From assembly GCA_963773605.1 (NCBI GenBank), contig CAVZBT010000013.1, forward strand, positions 1 through 64,000: DNA of 64,000 bases. Direction: 5' to 3'. This document shows positions 39,564-46,953 of the stretch, piece by piece (the stretch's first letter is position 1; every line of letters begins with the position of its first letter). A program made the translations under genes and the position numbers. The notes beneath the pieces are model-generated. The model was not told where the DNA came from and searched no databases. It saw only the letters and a list, made by a program, of their open reading frames with translations. The DNA is from CAVZBT01 sp963773605. Its GTDB lineage: Bacteria > Acidobacteriota > UBA6911.

Positions 39564-40973
39564 ATGAAGACCATCATCGAGCCTTTCAAGATCAAGGTCG
39601 TCGAGAAGATCCGGATGAGCAGCCTCGAGCAGCGCGAGGAAATCCTGCGCCGGGCCGGGTACAACCCGTTCCTTATCCCTGCCGCCGACGTCCTGATCGA
39701 CCTTCTGACCGACAGCGGCACCGCGGCGATGAGTGCCAGCCAATGGGCCGCTATAATGGAAGGGGACGAGGCTTATGCCGGCAGCCTGTCCTGGTACCGT
39801 TTCGAGGAGACGGTGCGGCGGATCTTCGGATTCACCCACGTCATTCCGACTCACCAGGGGCGTGCCGCCGAGCGCATCCTGTTTTCCTCGACCTGTAAGC
39901 CGGGCGACGTAGTCCCGAACAACACGCACTTCGACACGACGCGCGCCAACATCGAGTACCGCGGGGCGATCGCGCTCGATCTCGTCATCCCGGAGGGCAG
40001 GGAACCCGCCGCGCTTCACCCCTTCAAGGGAAACATGGACACGGAGGCCCTCCGGAAGACACTGGAGCAGTACGGGCCGGAACGCATACCGCTCGTCATG
40101 CTCACCATTACCAACAACTCCGGGGGCGGGCAGCCGGTTTCCCTGGAGAACATCCGGGAAGTCAGCCGCATCGCCCACCGCTACGGCGTCCCCTTGTACA
40201 TCGATGCGTGTCGTTTCGCCGAGAACGCCTATCTCATCAAACTGCGCGAACCCGGCCAGCAATCCCGCCCGGTCCCCGATATCGTGCGCGAGATGTTTTC
40301 GTACGCCGACGGCTGCACGATGTCGGCGAAAAAGGACGGACTGGCGAACATCGGAGGTTTCCTCTGCACCAACAACGCGGGGCTTGCCGACCAGGAGAGG
40401 GAACTCCTGATCCTGACCGAAGGCTTTCCTACGTACGGGGGGATGGCTGGGCGGGACCTCAACGCCATCGCCGTCGGCCTCGACGAAGTGCTGGACGAGG
40501 ACTACCTGAACTACCGCATCGTCTCGACCAACTACCTGGGCAGCCACATCGCCGAACAGGGCGTCCCCATTGTTCAGCCTCCGGGTGGTCACGCCATCTA
40601 CATCGACGCCAAAGCGATGCTGCCACACATCCCGCCGATCCGGTACCCTGGCCAGTCGCTCTGCTGCGAGCTCTACCGCTGGGCCGGCATCCGGGCCGTC
40701 GAGATCGGGTCGGTGATGTTCGGCAAGCACAACCCTGAAACGGGCGAGGAGACACCCGCCGCAATGGAACTGGTCAGGCTCGCCCTCCCCCGCCGCGTCT
40801 ACACCCAGAGTCACATCGATTACGTGGTCGAAGCGATACTGGAAATTTTCGCCCGGCGGGAGCATTTCCCGGGCTACCGGATCACGCACCAGGCGCGTTT
40901 TCTTCGTCACTTCACCGCCCGTTTCGAGCCGGTCACGAGCGCGTCCCGGACGGGAGGCCGAGTAGATGTCTGA
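39564..40973 (+). CDS. tnaA: Tryptophanase (beta-eliminating lyase)
   Basis: A 469-residue pyridoxal-phosphate enzyme that splits L-tryptophan into indole, pyruvate and ammonia. DVLIDLLTDSGTAAMSASQW, GDEAYAGSLSWY and VIPTHQGRAAERILFSS are shared by tryptophanase and tyrosine phenol-lyase; the PLP lysine is in CTMSAKKDGLANIGG. I favour tryptophanase because the segment HFDTTRANIE keeps the aspartate typical of TnaA where tyrosine phenol-lyase has threonine, and AGIRAVEIGSVMFG lacks the arginine of tyrosine phenol-lyase. Other parts (MFSYADGCTM) look more like tyrosine phenol-lyase. It overlaps the O-methyltransferase gene by 8 bases. No tnaC-like leader or Trp transporter is seen. Confidence 0.85.
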   Translation: MKTIIEPFKIKVVEKIRMSSLEQREEILRRAGYNPFLIPAADVLIDLLTDSGTAAMSASQWAAIMEGDEAYAGSLSWYRFEETVRRIFGFTHVIPTHQGRAAERILFSSTCKPGDVVPNNTHFDTTRANIEYRGAIALDLVIPEGREPAALHPFKGNMDTEALRKTLEQYGPERIPLVMLTITNNSGGGQPVSLENIREVSRIAHRYGVPLYIDACRFAENAYLIKLREPGQQSRPVPDIVREMFSYADGCTMSAKKDGLANIGGFLCTNNAGLADQERELLILTEGFPTYGGMAGRDLNAIAVGLDEVLDEDYLNYRIVSTNYLGSHIAEQGVPIVQPPGGHAIYIDAKAMLPHIPPIRYPGQSLCCELYRWAGIRAVEIGSVMFGKHNPETGEETPAAMELVRLALPRRVYTQSHIDYVVEAILEIFARREHFPGYRITHQARFLRHFTARFEPVTSASRTGGRVDV

Positions 40974-41616
40974 GAACCCGAGCCCCATTACCGACGCGCA
41001 TTTCAGCTACATCGCCGAGCGGACCGCCCATGAGGACGACTTCCTCCGGGCGCTGAAGTCCGAAGCGCGCTCCCAGGGCATTCCCGCGATCTGGATCGCG
41101 GCGGAGCAGGCCAGCTTCATCCAGATCCTGCTGCAGCTGGCCGGCGCACGCAGGGTGGTGGAGATCGGCACCCTCGCGGGGTATTCGGCGGTCTGGATGG
41201 CACGCGCCCTCCCTCCCGACGGGCGCGTCGAGACGATCGAAATCTCACCGACGCACGCGGACTTCGCCGAGCGCTGGATCGCGAAATCGGACGTGGCCGG
41301 CAAGGTGAACCTGCACCGGGGGGCGGGGGTCGAAGTGTTGCCCGGGTTCGCGGCAGGGTCTGCGGATGCGGTTTTCATCGACGCCGACAAGGAGAACTAC
41401 ACCCGCTACCTGGACGAGAGCCTGCGCATCGTGCGACCGGGGGGCCTTATCATGGCCGACAACGCGTTCGCCTTCGGCGAACTGTTCGCGCAACAACCCG
41501 CCGACGCCGCGGTGCGTGCAGTGCGCCGGTTCAACGACATCATGGCCGCGCATCCGGGAGTGCACGGCGTTATCGTTCCACTGGGAGATGGCCTCTGGGT
41601 GGGCGTGAAACGCTGA
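40966..41616 (+). CDS. SAM-dependent O-methyltransferase (class I, CCoAOMT-like)
   Basis: A 216-residue methyltransferase of the caffeoyl-CoA O-methyltransferase family. The SAM-binding motif I is VVEIGTLAGYSAVWMARALP; motif II-like VETIEISPTHADFAERWIAK follows, and the divalent-metal-linked block DAVFIDADKENYTRYLDESL is characteristic. RPGGLIMADNAFAFGELF carries the second metal ligand. The acceptor is unknown; bacterial relatives often methylate catechols. Its start overlaps the end of tnaA, so the pair is translationally coupled, and an aromatic substrate related to tryptophanase products is an inference only. Confidence 0.88.
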   Translation: MSENPSPITDAHFSYIAERTAHEDDFLRALKSEARSQGIPAIWIAAEQASFIQILLQLAGARRVVEIGTLAGYSAVWMARALPPDGRVETIEISPTHADFAERWIAKSDVAGKVNLHRGAGVEVLPGFAAGSADAVFIDADKENYTRYLDESLRIVRPGGLIMADNAFAFGELFAQQPADAAVRAVRRFNDIMAAHPGVHGVIVPLGDGLWVGVKR

Positions 41617-41752
41617 CGATGCTGCGCGGCGCCAGCAAAGTGGACGTCGCTTCGGAGAGCCGGCCGCGCTGAGCTTCTGGCCATCCGCCGGTAACGCCCA
41701 GCTGGGTGGCGTGAATGTCGGATTAACAACGACTCGCAGGTCTGCGTGGCAG

Positions 41753-42082
41753 ATGGGATACTTCGAAGACATTCAGGAAGCCGTGCGACGAATACCGCGG
41801 GGCAAGGTTGCCTGCTATGGCGACGTGGCCAAAGCGGCGGGGCATCCCGGCACTGCCCGCCAGGTCGCCTGGGCGTTGCGCGGCAATAGCGCCGCCGTCG
41901 GCCGCCTTCCGTGGCAGCGTGTCGTCGGCAGTGGCGGGAAAATCCTGTTACCGGGCGAAGCCGGCCTGCATCAGCGCCTTCTGCTGGAACTCGAGGGCGT
42001 CACGTTCAGGGGTGCGCGCGTCGACGTCGTCAGATGCGGATTCCGCTTTCCGGGCGCAACGCGAAGAGGTGCGCAGCGATGA
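41753..42082 (+). CDS. Alkyltransferase-like protein (MGMT family without active-site cysteine)
   Basis: A 109-residue protein of the O6-methylguanine-DNA methyltransferase DNA-binding fold. It starts MGYFEDIQEAVRRIPRGKVA and has CYGDVAKAAGHPGTARQVAW with the helix-turn-helix arginine finger. The usual PCHRV active-site motif is replaced by LPWQRVVGSGGKI, tryptophan for cysteine, as in Atl proteins, which bind alkylated guanine and recruit nucleotide excision repair rather than removing the lesion. I chose the ATG at 41753 because the sequence before it is not conserved. The 136-base gap after the O-methyltransferase gene holds nothing recognisable. Transcription with queG, 96 bases downstream, is possible. 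Confidence 0.85.
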   Translation: MGYFEDIQEAVRRIPRGKVACYGDVAKAAGHPGTARQVAWALRGNSAAVGRLPWQRVVGSGGKILLPGEAGLHQRLLLELEGVTFRGARVDVVRCGFRFPGATRRGAQR

Positions 42083-42178
42083 TGAGGGAAATGCATCGGT
42101 GGGAAACGGGCCAGCCGCTCAGATATGGAGGGCGGTTCGAGCCTCTCCCGGGGCAGTAAAGCGGACCGCAGTTCCGGC

Positions 42179-43336
42179 ATGTCTCTGACGCCTGAATCGA
42201 TTCCCGACCCCGTTGACGAAGCCCTTACGGCGCGTATCCGTTCGGAGGCGCTCCGCCTCGGTTTCCTCGGCATGGGAGTGGCGCCGGCCGGGCCGCTCCC
42301 GGAGGCCGGACGACTCGACGCGTGGCTGCACGGCAGCATGCATGGCACGATGGAGTACATGCAGCGGCAGGCGCAGCGCCGCAAGGACCCGCGCCTGGTT
42401 CTGGAAGACGCCCGCTCGATCCTGGTCCTGGCGATGACCTATCACACGGAAGCCGGCTTTCCGGACGAACCGCGGCGGGGCAGGATCAGCCGGTACGGCT
42501 GGGGAGACGACTACCACGACATCGTCAAAGCGCGGTTGAAGGCGCTGCGGGCATTCATCGAAAGCGCCGCACCGGAAGCGCGCTGCTTGGAGTACGTCGA
42601 CACTGGCCCGGTCATGGAAAAAGTCTGGGGGGCGCAGACGGCGCTGGGTTGGACGGGAAAGCACTCCAACCTGATCGCGCGCCGCGGCGGATCCTGGTTT
42701 TTCATCGGGGTGATCCTGACCGATCTGCCGCTCGCCTATGACACGCCCGAGCGCGACTATTGCGGGAAATGCAGCCGCTGTATACCGGCCTGCCCCACGG
42801 GTGCGATCGTCGCGCCGTACGTCGTGGACGCCCGGCTCTGCATCTCCTACCTGACGATCGAGTTGCGCGGCCCCATCCCGCGACGGTTGCGGCCGCTGAT
42901 CGGCAACCGCATCTTCGGTTGCGACGACTGCCAGGAGGTCTGTCCATGGAACCGGTTCGCGGTGCGCAGCCCTGAGGCCGCATTCCGGGCGCGCCCCGGT
43001 AATTGGATGCCGGACCTGGCCGAACTTGTCCGGATCAGCCGGGAGGCGTTCGAGGAGAGATTCAGGGGCAGCCCCGTGCTCCGGGCGAAGCGGGACGGGT
43101 TTGTCCGCAACGTGGCGGTGGCCCTCGGCAACAGCGGTGCTCCGGAAGCGGTGCCGTCGCTGGTTTCGGCTCTGGCGGATTCGAGCGCGCTCGTGCGCGG
43201 TCATGCCGCCTGGGGTCTCGGACGCCTCGCGACCCCGGAGGCGCTCGCGGCCTTGCGAAGTGCCAGGGTGGCCGAGCAGGATGCATCCGTGCTTGCGGAA
43301 ATCGACGCTGCGCTGGACGAGAACGCGCGAGGGTAG
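42179..43336 (+). CDS. queG: Epoxyqueuosine reductase QueG
   Basis: Cobalamin- and iron-sulfur-dependent enzyme for the last step of queuosine synthesis in tRNA. The 385-residue protein has the DUF1730-like N-terminal domain (TEAGFPDEPRRGRISRYGWG; YHDIVKARLKALRAFIES), with YVDTGPVMEKVWGAQTALGW. Two ferredoxin-type clusters follow: YCGKCSRCIPACPTGAI and FGCDDCQEVCPWNRFAV. The C-terminal part (LRAKRDGFVRNVAVALGNSG; VRGHAAWGLGRLATPEALAA) is a HEAT-repeat extension found in many QueG proteins. The cobalamin need fits the riboswitch-controlled uptake operon in the window. An upstream ATG at 42125 would add 18 residues of little conservation; the ATG at 42179 is preferred. Confidence 0.94.
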   Translation: MSLTPESIPDPVDEALTARIRSEALRLGFLGMGVAPAGPLPEAGRLDAWLHGSMHGTMEYMQRQAQRRKDPRLVLEDARSILVLAMTYHTEAGFPDEPRRGRISRYGWGDDYHDIVKARLKALRAFIESAAPEARCLEYVDTGPVMEKVWGAQTALGWTGKHSNLIARRGGSWFFIGVILTDLPLAYDTPERDYCGKCSRCIPACPTGAIVAPYVVDARLCISYLTIELRGPIPRRLRPLIGNRIFGCDDCQEVCPWNRFAVRSPEAAFRARPGNWMPDLAELVRISREAFEERFRGSPVLRAKRDGFVRNVAVALGNSGAPEAVPSLVSALADSSALVRGHAAWGLGRLATPEALAALRSARVAEQDASVLAEIDAALDENARG

Positions 43337-43390
43337 AAGATCCGATCAAAAGGCTTGTGGTCTTCTCTCCTGTGCGCTGGCGCACCCAGG

Positions 43391-44185
43391 TCAGACGGCA
43401 ATGGGCGCCTTGATGGCGGGGTGCGGGTCGTAACCGGTCAGTTCGAAGTCTTCATACTTGAACTCGAAAATCGACGTGACCGCCGGATTGAGCCTCATCT
43501 CGGGCAGAGGCCTCGGCGCCCTGGAGAGCTGCGTCTGCACCTGTTCGCGGTGATTCAGGTACACGTGGGCATCCCCGAACGTGTGCACGAAATCTCCGGG
43601 AAGGTATCCTGTGACCTGGCCGATCATCATGGTGAGCAGCGAGTAGGAGGCGATGTTGAACGGGACCCCGAGGAACAGGTCCGCGCTTCTCTGATACAAC
43701 TGGCAGGACAACCGGCGCCCCGCGACGTAGAACTGGAAAAGGCAATGGCACGGCGGAAGCTTCATCTCGTCGATGCGCGCGACATTCCAGGCGCTCACCA
43801 GCAATCGACGGCTTTCGGGCTTCGTCCTGATCTGCTCGACCACGTGCGAGATCTGGTCGATCGTTTTGCCGTCGGGGGCGTCCCAGTGCCTCCACTGGGC
43901 TCCGTAGACGGGTCCGAGTTCGCCGTTCTCGTCGGCCCACTGGTCCCAGATGCCGACCCCATTGTCCTTCAAGTACTTGATGTTGGTGCTCCCCTGGAGG
44001 AACCAGAGGAGCTCGTGTATGACCCCCTTCATGTAGAGCCGCTTTGTCGTCGTAGCCGGAAAGCCCCGGGCCAGGTCGAAACGGAGCTGCCGGCCGAACA
44101 CGCTGACGGTGCCGGTACCCGTGCGGTCTGATTTCCGGATGCCGTTCTCGACGACATCGCGCAGGAGATCCAAATAGGGTTGCAT
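43391..44185 (-). CDS. thyA: Thymidylate synthase
   Basis: Makes dTMP from dUMP with methylenetetrahydrofolate. A complete 264-residue protein with the family blocks: SDRTGTGTVSVFGRQLRFDL at the N-terminus, LYMKGVIHELLWFLQGSTNI, GPVYGAQWRHWDAPDGK and the catalytic cysteine in KLPPCHCLFQFYVAGRRLSC. The dUMP-binding block QRSADLFLGVPFNIASYS and GDAHVYLNHREQV also fit. Length is normal. It converges with queG on the other strand; a small inverted repeat (43372-43385) lies in the 54-base gap and could be a terminator. No dihydrofolate reductase gene follows. Confidence 0.96.
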   Translation of the reverse strand: MQPYLDLLRDVVENGIRKSDRTGTGTVSVFGRQLRFDLARGFPATTTKRLYMKGVIHELLWFLQGSTNIKYLKDNGVGIWDQWADENGELGPVYGAQWRHWDAPDGKTIDQISHVVEQIRTKPESRRLLVSAWNVARIDEMKLPPCHCLFQFYVAGRRLSCQLYQRSADLFLGVPFNIASYSLLTMMIGQVTGYLPGDFVHTFGDAHVYLNHREQVQTQLSRAPRPLPEMRLNPAVTSIFEFKYEDFELTGYDPHPAIKAPIAV

Positions 44186-44219
44186 AGTTACAGAATACAG
44201 CGGACGCCGGGTTGGAGCG

Positions 44220-44681
44220 TCAAACCCGGTCCAGGGCCTCGAGGACCTCTTCGGTGTGCCCGTCGACCTTCACCTTCGGGAAGATTCTCTTGATAATCCC
44301 GTCTTTCCCGATAATGAAGGTGGTGCGCTCTATCCCCATCACCTTCTTGCCGTACATGCTCTTTTCTTTGTAGACGCCATATTCGGCGGCGATCGCCTTG
44401 TTGACGTCCGACAGCAGCGGCATGTTCAGACTGTACTTGTCGCGGAACTTCGCCTGTTTCTCCACGCTGTCCGCGCTTACTCCCACGGCCACGGCGCCTC
44501 TCGCTTCGATTTTCTCCTTGGCATCACGGAACCCGGACGCCTCCCGCGTTCAACCCGGAGTGTCGGCCTTCGGGTAGAAAAAGAGCACGATGTTCTTCCC
44601 CTTGAAATCAGACAGGGTCACCTTCTTACCGTGGTCATCGGCCACGGAAAATGCAGGAGCCTTACCGCCTTCCTGGACCAT
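44220..44681 (-). CDS. bcp: Peroxiredoxin (Bcp/PrxQ type), probable selenoprotein with in-frame TGA at the peroxidatic position
   Basis: A 153-residue thioredoxin-fold peroxidase that reduces hydroperoxides. The ATG at 44681 has a GGAGGAACC ribosome site, and the frame is intact except for one TGA at codon 44 (44550-44552). Translation reads VLFFYPKADTPG, then TGA, then TREASGFRDAKEK. Bcp/PrxQ proteins have the peroxidatic cysteine exactly here (TPGCT). The second cysteine of many Bcp proteins is a serine (REASG). After the TGA, GVSADSVEKQAKFRDKYSLN and ERTTFIIGKDGIIKRIFP are standard Bcp sequence. A hairpin at 44520-44541 lies where a bacterial SECIS would. I therefore read the TGA as selenocysteine; a sequencing error (TGC to TGA) is the alternative, but errors here are indels. 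No selA, selB or selC is in the window. Upstream is thyA on the same strand, 34 bases downstream. Confidence 0.83.
44520..44541 (-). promoter_or_regulatory. Candidate bacterial SECIS element of the peroxiredoxin gene
   Basis: Downstream of the in-frame TGA (44550-44552) the RNA can fold GGCGUC CGG, loop GUU, CCG, bulged U, GAUGCC. This is a 6 plus 3 base-pair stem with one G-U pair and one bulged U. There are 17 bases between the UGA and the loop, inside the range described for bacterial SECIS, and the loop starts with G then U, the bases SelB recognises in E. coli fdhF. Folding was done by eye. Confidence 0.68.
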
Positions 44682-44763
44682 GGTTCCTCCGGAATCGATC
44701 AACGGTGGGATTACGTGGCGATTGTATCAGGCCGCGCGCGGAAGTGCACCCAGTACGACGCGC

Positions 44764-44868
44764 TCATCGGCGTTTCCGCCCGCCCGTAAGCAGCCACCAC
44801 GAAAGGAGCGCGGTGCAGGCGAGTCCGACCGTCAGCGCAAGCCAGATGCCATCGAACGCCACGAGCAT
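44764..44868 (-). CDS. Possible small single-pass membrane protein
   Basis: A short frame of 34 residues: MLVAFDGIWLALTVGLACTA followed by LLSWWLLTGGRKRR. It has one hydrophobic helix of about 20 residues and a basic tail, so it would sit in the inner membrane with the tail inside. A GGAG lies close before the ATG, a little near. It lies alone in the 281-base gap between the peroxiredoxin and the P1 peptidase gene. I recognise no family; it could be chance. Confidence 0.33.
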   Translation of the reverse strand: MLVAFDGIWLALTVGLACTALLSWWLLTGGRKRR

Positions 44869-44962
44869 TTCTCCGAATATTCGCCGAGGAGAGGGCCCTC
44901 CGGAGAGAGATTCTACATGGAATCTTGCCCGCAGCAAGCGCGAGCCGCTATGATGCCTCGAG

Positions 44963-46090
44963 ATGCGGAGGCGCAAGGTTTTGGCACACGACGGGTTCCG
45001 GCTGCCCAGGATCAGCCGGCGACGATTCGCGGGGGAGATCGCGGCGGGGCTGGCCATAGCTCCGTCCATTGCAGCCATGCAGGAAAACGCCGGGACACCC
45101 GCCGAAAGGCGGCCTTCTATAACGGACGTGGACGGCATCCTTGTCGGCCACTATACATATCGGGATCGGCCGACCGGATGCACGGTCGTGACCTCCGCGG
45201 AACCTCTGGCTGCCGGGGTGGACGTGCGCGGAGGCGCCCCCGGGACGCGCGAGACGGACCTGCTGAGGTCCGAGAACATGGTGGAGAAGATCAACGCGGT
45301 GTTTCTGTCGGGGGGCAGCGCGTTCGGGTTGGATGTCGCCACCGGGATTTCACGGTGCCTCGAAGAGCAGCACCGCGGTTTTGCGGTGGGAGGCGTAAGG
45401 GTTCCCATCGTCTGCGGAGCGATCCTGTTTGATCTCGGCCTCGGCGACCCGAAAATCCGCCCCGATGCGGAGGCAGGCTACGAGGCCTGCAGAGGGGCGG
45501 CGAGTGCCCCTGTTCCGGAGGGAAACGTCGGCGCCGGAGCCGGCGCAACGATCGGGAAACTGCTCGGTCTCGATCGGGCCATGAAGGCCGGCCTCGGTTC
45601 ATGGTCTCTGGCACGACCCGACGGATTGAAGGTAGGGGCCGTCGTTGCGGTCAATTGCGTCGGGGATGTCATTGATCCCTCTACCGGGAGGATCGTCGCG
45701 GGCGCCAGGAAAGCCGACGGCTCGGGGTTCGCAGACACGATGGAGTACCTGCGCCGCGGTGCCCCCGTGTCGCCGGTGCGCCAGAACACCGTCATCGCGG
45801 TGGTCGCGACAAATGCGCAATGCGGCAAGCCGCAGTGCAACAAGATCGCGCAAATGGCGCAGGACGCGCTCGCCCGCTGTGTTTATCCGGCGCACACGCC
45901 GTGGGATGGCGACACGGTATTCTCGCTGGCAACTGGGGGCTGGGAAAATGGTGGGAAGCCGACCGATGTCGGTCTGGTCGGAGCGCTTGCGGCCGACACG
46001 CTCGCGCGCGCCGTACTGCGCGCGGTGGAGCAGGCACAATCCTGGAATCGTCTGCCGGCCGTGCGGGACCTCGCACGCCGCCCGAGGTGA
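44963..46090 (+). CDS. P1 family peptidase (DmpA/S58-like), exported
   Basis: A 375-residue self-processing aminopeptidase of the DmpA/P1 family. A twin-arginine-like leader (ISRRRFAGEIAAGLAIAPSI) suggests export. The mature part has ITDVDGILVGHYTYRDRPTG, TGCTVVTSAEPLAAGVDVRG, and the large conserved block LSGGSAFGLDVATGISRCLE. NVGAGAGATIGKLLGLDRAM and KVGAVVAVNCVGDVIDPSTG are also typical; the nucleophile is expected in the later NTVIAVVATNAQCGKPQCNK region, where most members have NTT and cleave; here NTVIAVVATNA keeps the right layout. Substrates are probably D-amino acid or beta-amino acid peptides. It is transcribed alone, away from the peroxiredoxin gene. Confidence 0.86.
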   Translation: MRRRKVLAHDGFRLPRISRRRFAGEIAAGLAIAPSIAAMQENAGTPAERRPSITDVDGILVGHYTYRDRPTGCTVVTSAEPLAAGVDVRGGAPGTRETDLLRSENMVEKINAVFLSGGSAFGLDVATGISRCLEEQHRGFAVGGVRVPIVCGAILFDLGLGDPKIRPDAEAGYEACRGAASAPVPEGNVGAGAGATIGKLLGLDRAMKAGLGSWSLARPDGLKVGAVVAVNCVGDVIDPSTGRIVAGARKADGSGFADTMEYLRRGAPVSPVRQNTVIAVVATNAQCGKPQCNKIAQMAQDALARCVYPAHTPWDGDTVFSLATGGWENGGKPTDVGLVGALAADTLARAVLRAVEQAQSWNRLPAVRDLARRPR

Positions 46091-46126
46091 AGGGCACCGC
46101 CGCCTCCCCGTCGTCTCGGCCGCGCG

Positions 46127-46717
46127 TCAACTCGCCTTAGATTCGTCCTGTTGCCACACGGGAACTTCCGGGGATCGTCTCCGAAAGGCCTCGGCGGCTT
46201 CGATTGCTTCCGCCAACCGGCTTATGGTTCCCAACGACCGCGCCATCACCTCCTCGGTCGCTTGTGCGATGATGGCCCGGTTGAACGCTGCATCCAGCAG
46301 CCGCGGATTTTGATAGCGCAACTCCCAGGTGAGCGAACATTCCCGGTCCTTTGCGGCAATCCTGAAATGGCATTCATAACTCAGCCCGTGCCGGCTGCGA
46401 CAAACGTAAGAGAATTCGCGGTTGTGTATGCAGCGAATCCGGATCTCGTCCGAACTCGTGCCTGCGCCCTGGACGCGCCATCGGTGCGGGATGTGTTCCC
46501 CCCACCGCGACAACGTGGTAAACCCGAACTCCCTCGGGAACCACTGGGGTCGGCGGTACCATTCAGGCATGCGCTCGACGTTTGCCACGACCGCGAACAC
46601 GCGACTGGCCGGAGCCCGAATCGCTATGCTGCGAACGATGCGCGTGTAGCGCGCACCCTCGTTCCGGATCACGAGATAAGCACCGGCAAAGAACGCAAGT
46701 GAGGTCCATGTGGCCAT
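46127..46717 (-). CDS. SRPBCC family protein with N-terminal membrane segment
   Basis: A 196-residue protein with one N-terminal hydrophobic segment (TSLAFFAGAYLVIRNEG) followed by a START-like SRPBCC domain: IRAPASRVFAVVANVERMPE and SLTWELRYQNPRLLDAAFNR, with YECHFRIAAKDREC in the beta-sheet. These proteins bind lipids or hydrophobic ligands; the substrate here cannot be told. It converges with the P1 peptidase. No partner gene is obvious. The 236-base gap upstream to 46953 contains no further gene; the DUF1573 gene starts divergently on the other side. Confidence 0.75.
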   Translation of the reverse strand: MATWTSLAFFAGAYLVIRNEGARYTRIVRSIAIRAPASRVFAVVANVERMPEWYRRPQWFPREFGFTTLSRWGEHIPHRWRVQGAGTSSDEIRIRCIHNREFSYVCRSRHGLSYECHFRIAAKDRECSLTWELRYQNPRLLDAAFNRAIIAQATEEVMARSLGTISRLAEAIEAAEAFRRRSPEVPVWQQDESKAS

Positions 46718-46953
46718 AGGAAGTGTCCCTGGTTTGAAAGACGATCCTTCCCCTATTTATTAGCGCGCAATCGTCGGAATATTTTCGAGCGAGAATGAGC
46801 CGCGTCGGCACGGAGCGGGTCTCGGGGATCTACTAACATGCCCGGGGTCTATCGAGCAGCTAGGGAGGGGCGCAGCTGCGTTGAATCGCGCATGGGCCGA
46901 AGGTATAATTCCGGCCGAGGCAGGAAGTCTCTCACCATCCAGTGGAGTCGTGC

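Noticed and set aside
43372..43385. Terminator hairpin between queG and thyA
   Set aside because: The palindrome GTGCGC/GCGCAC is short with a two-base gap and no T run; not convincing enough to list.
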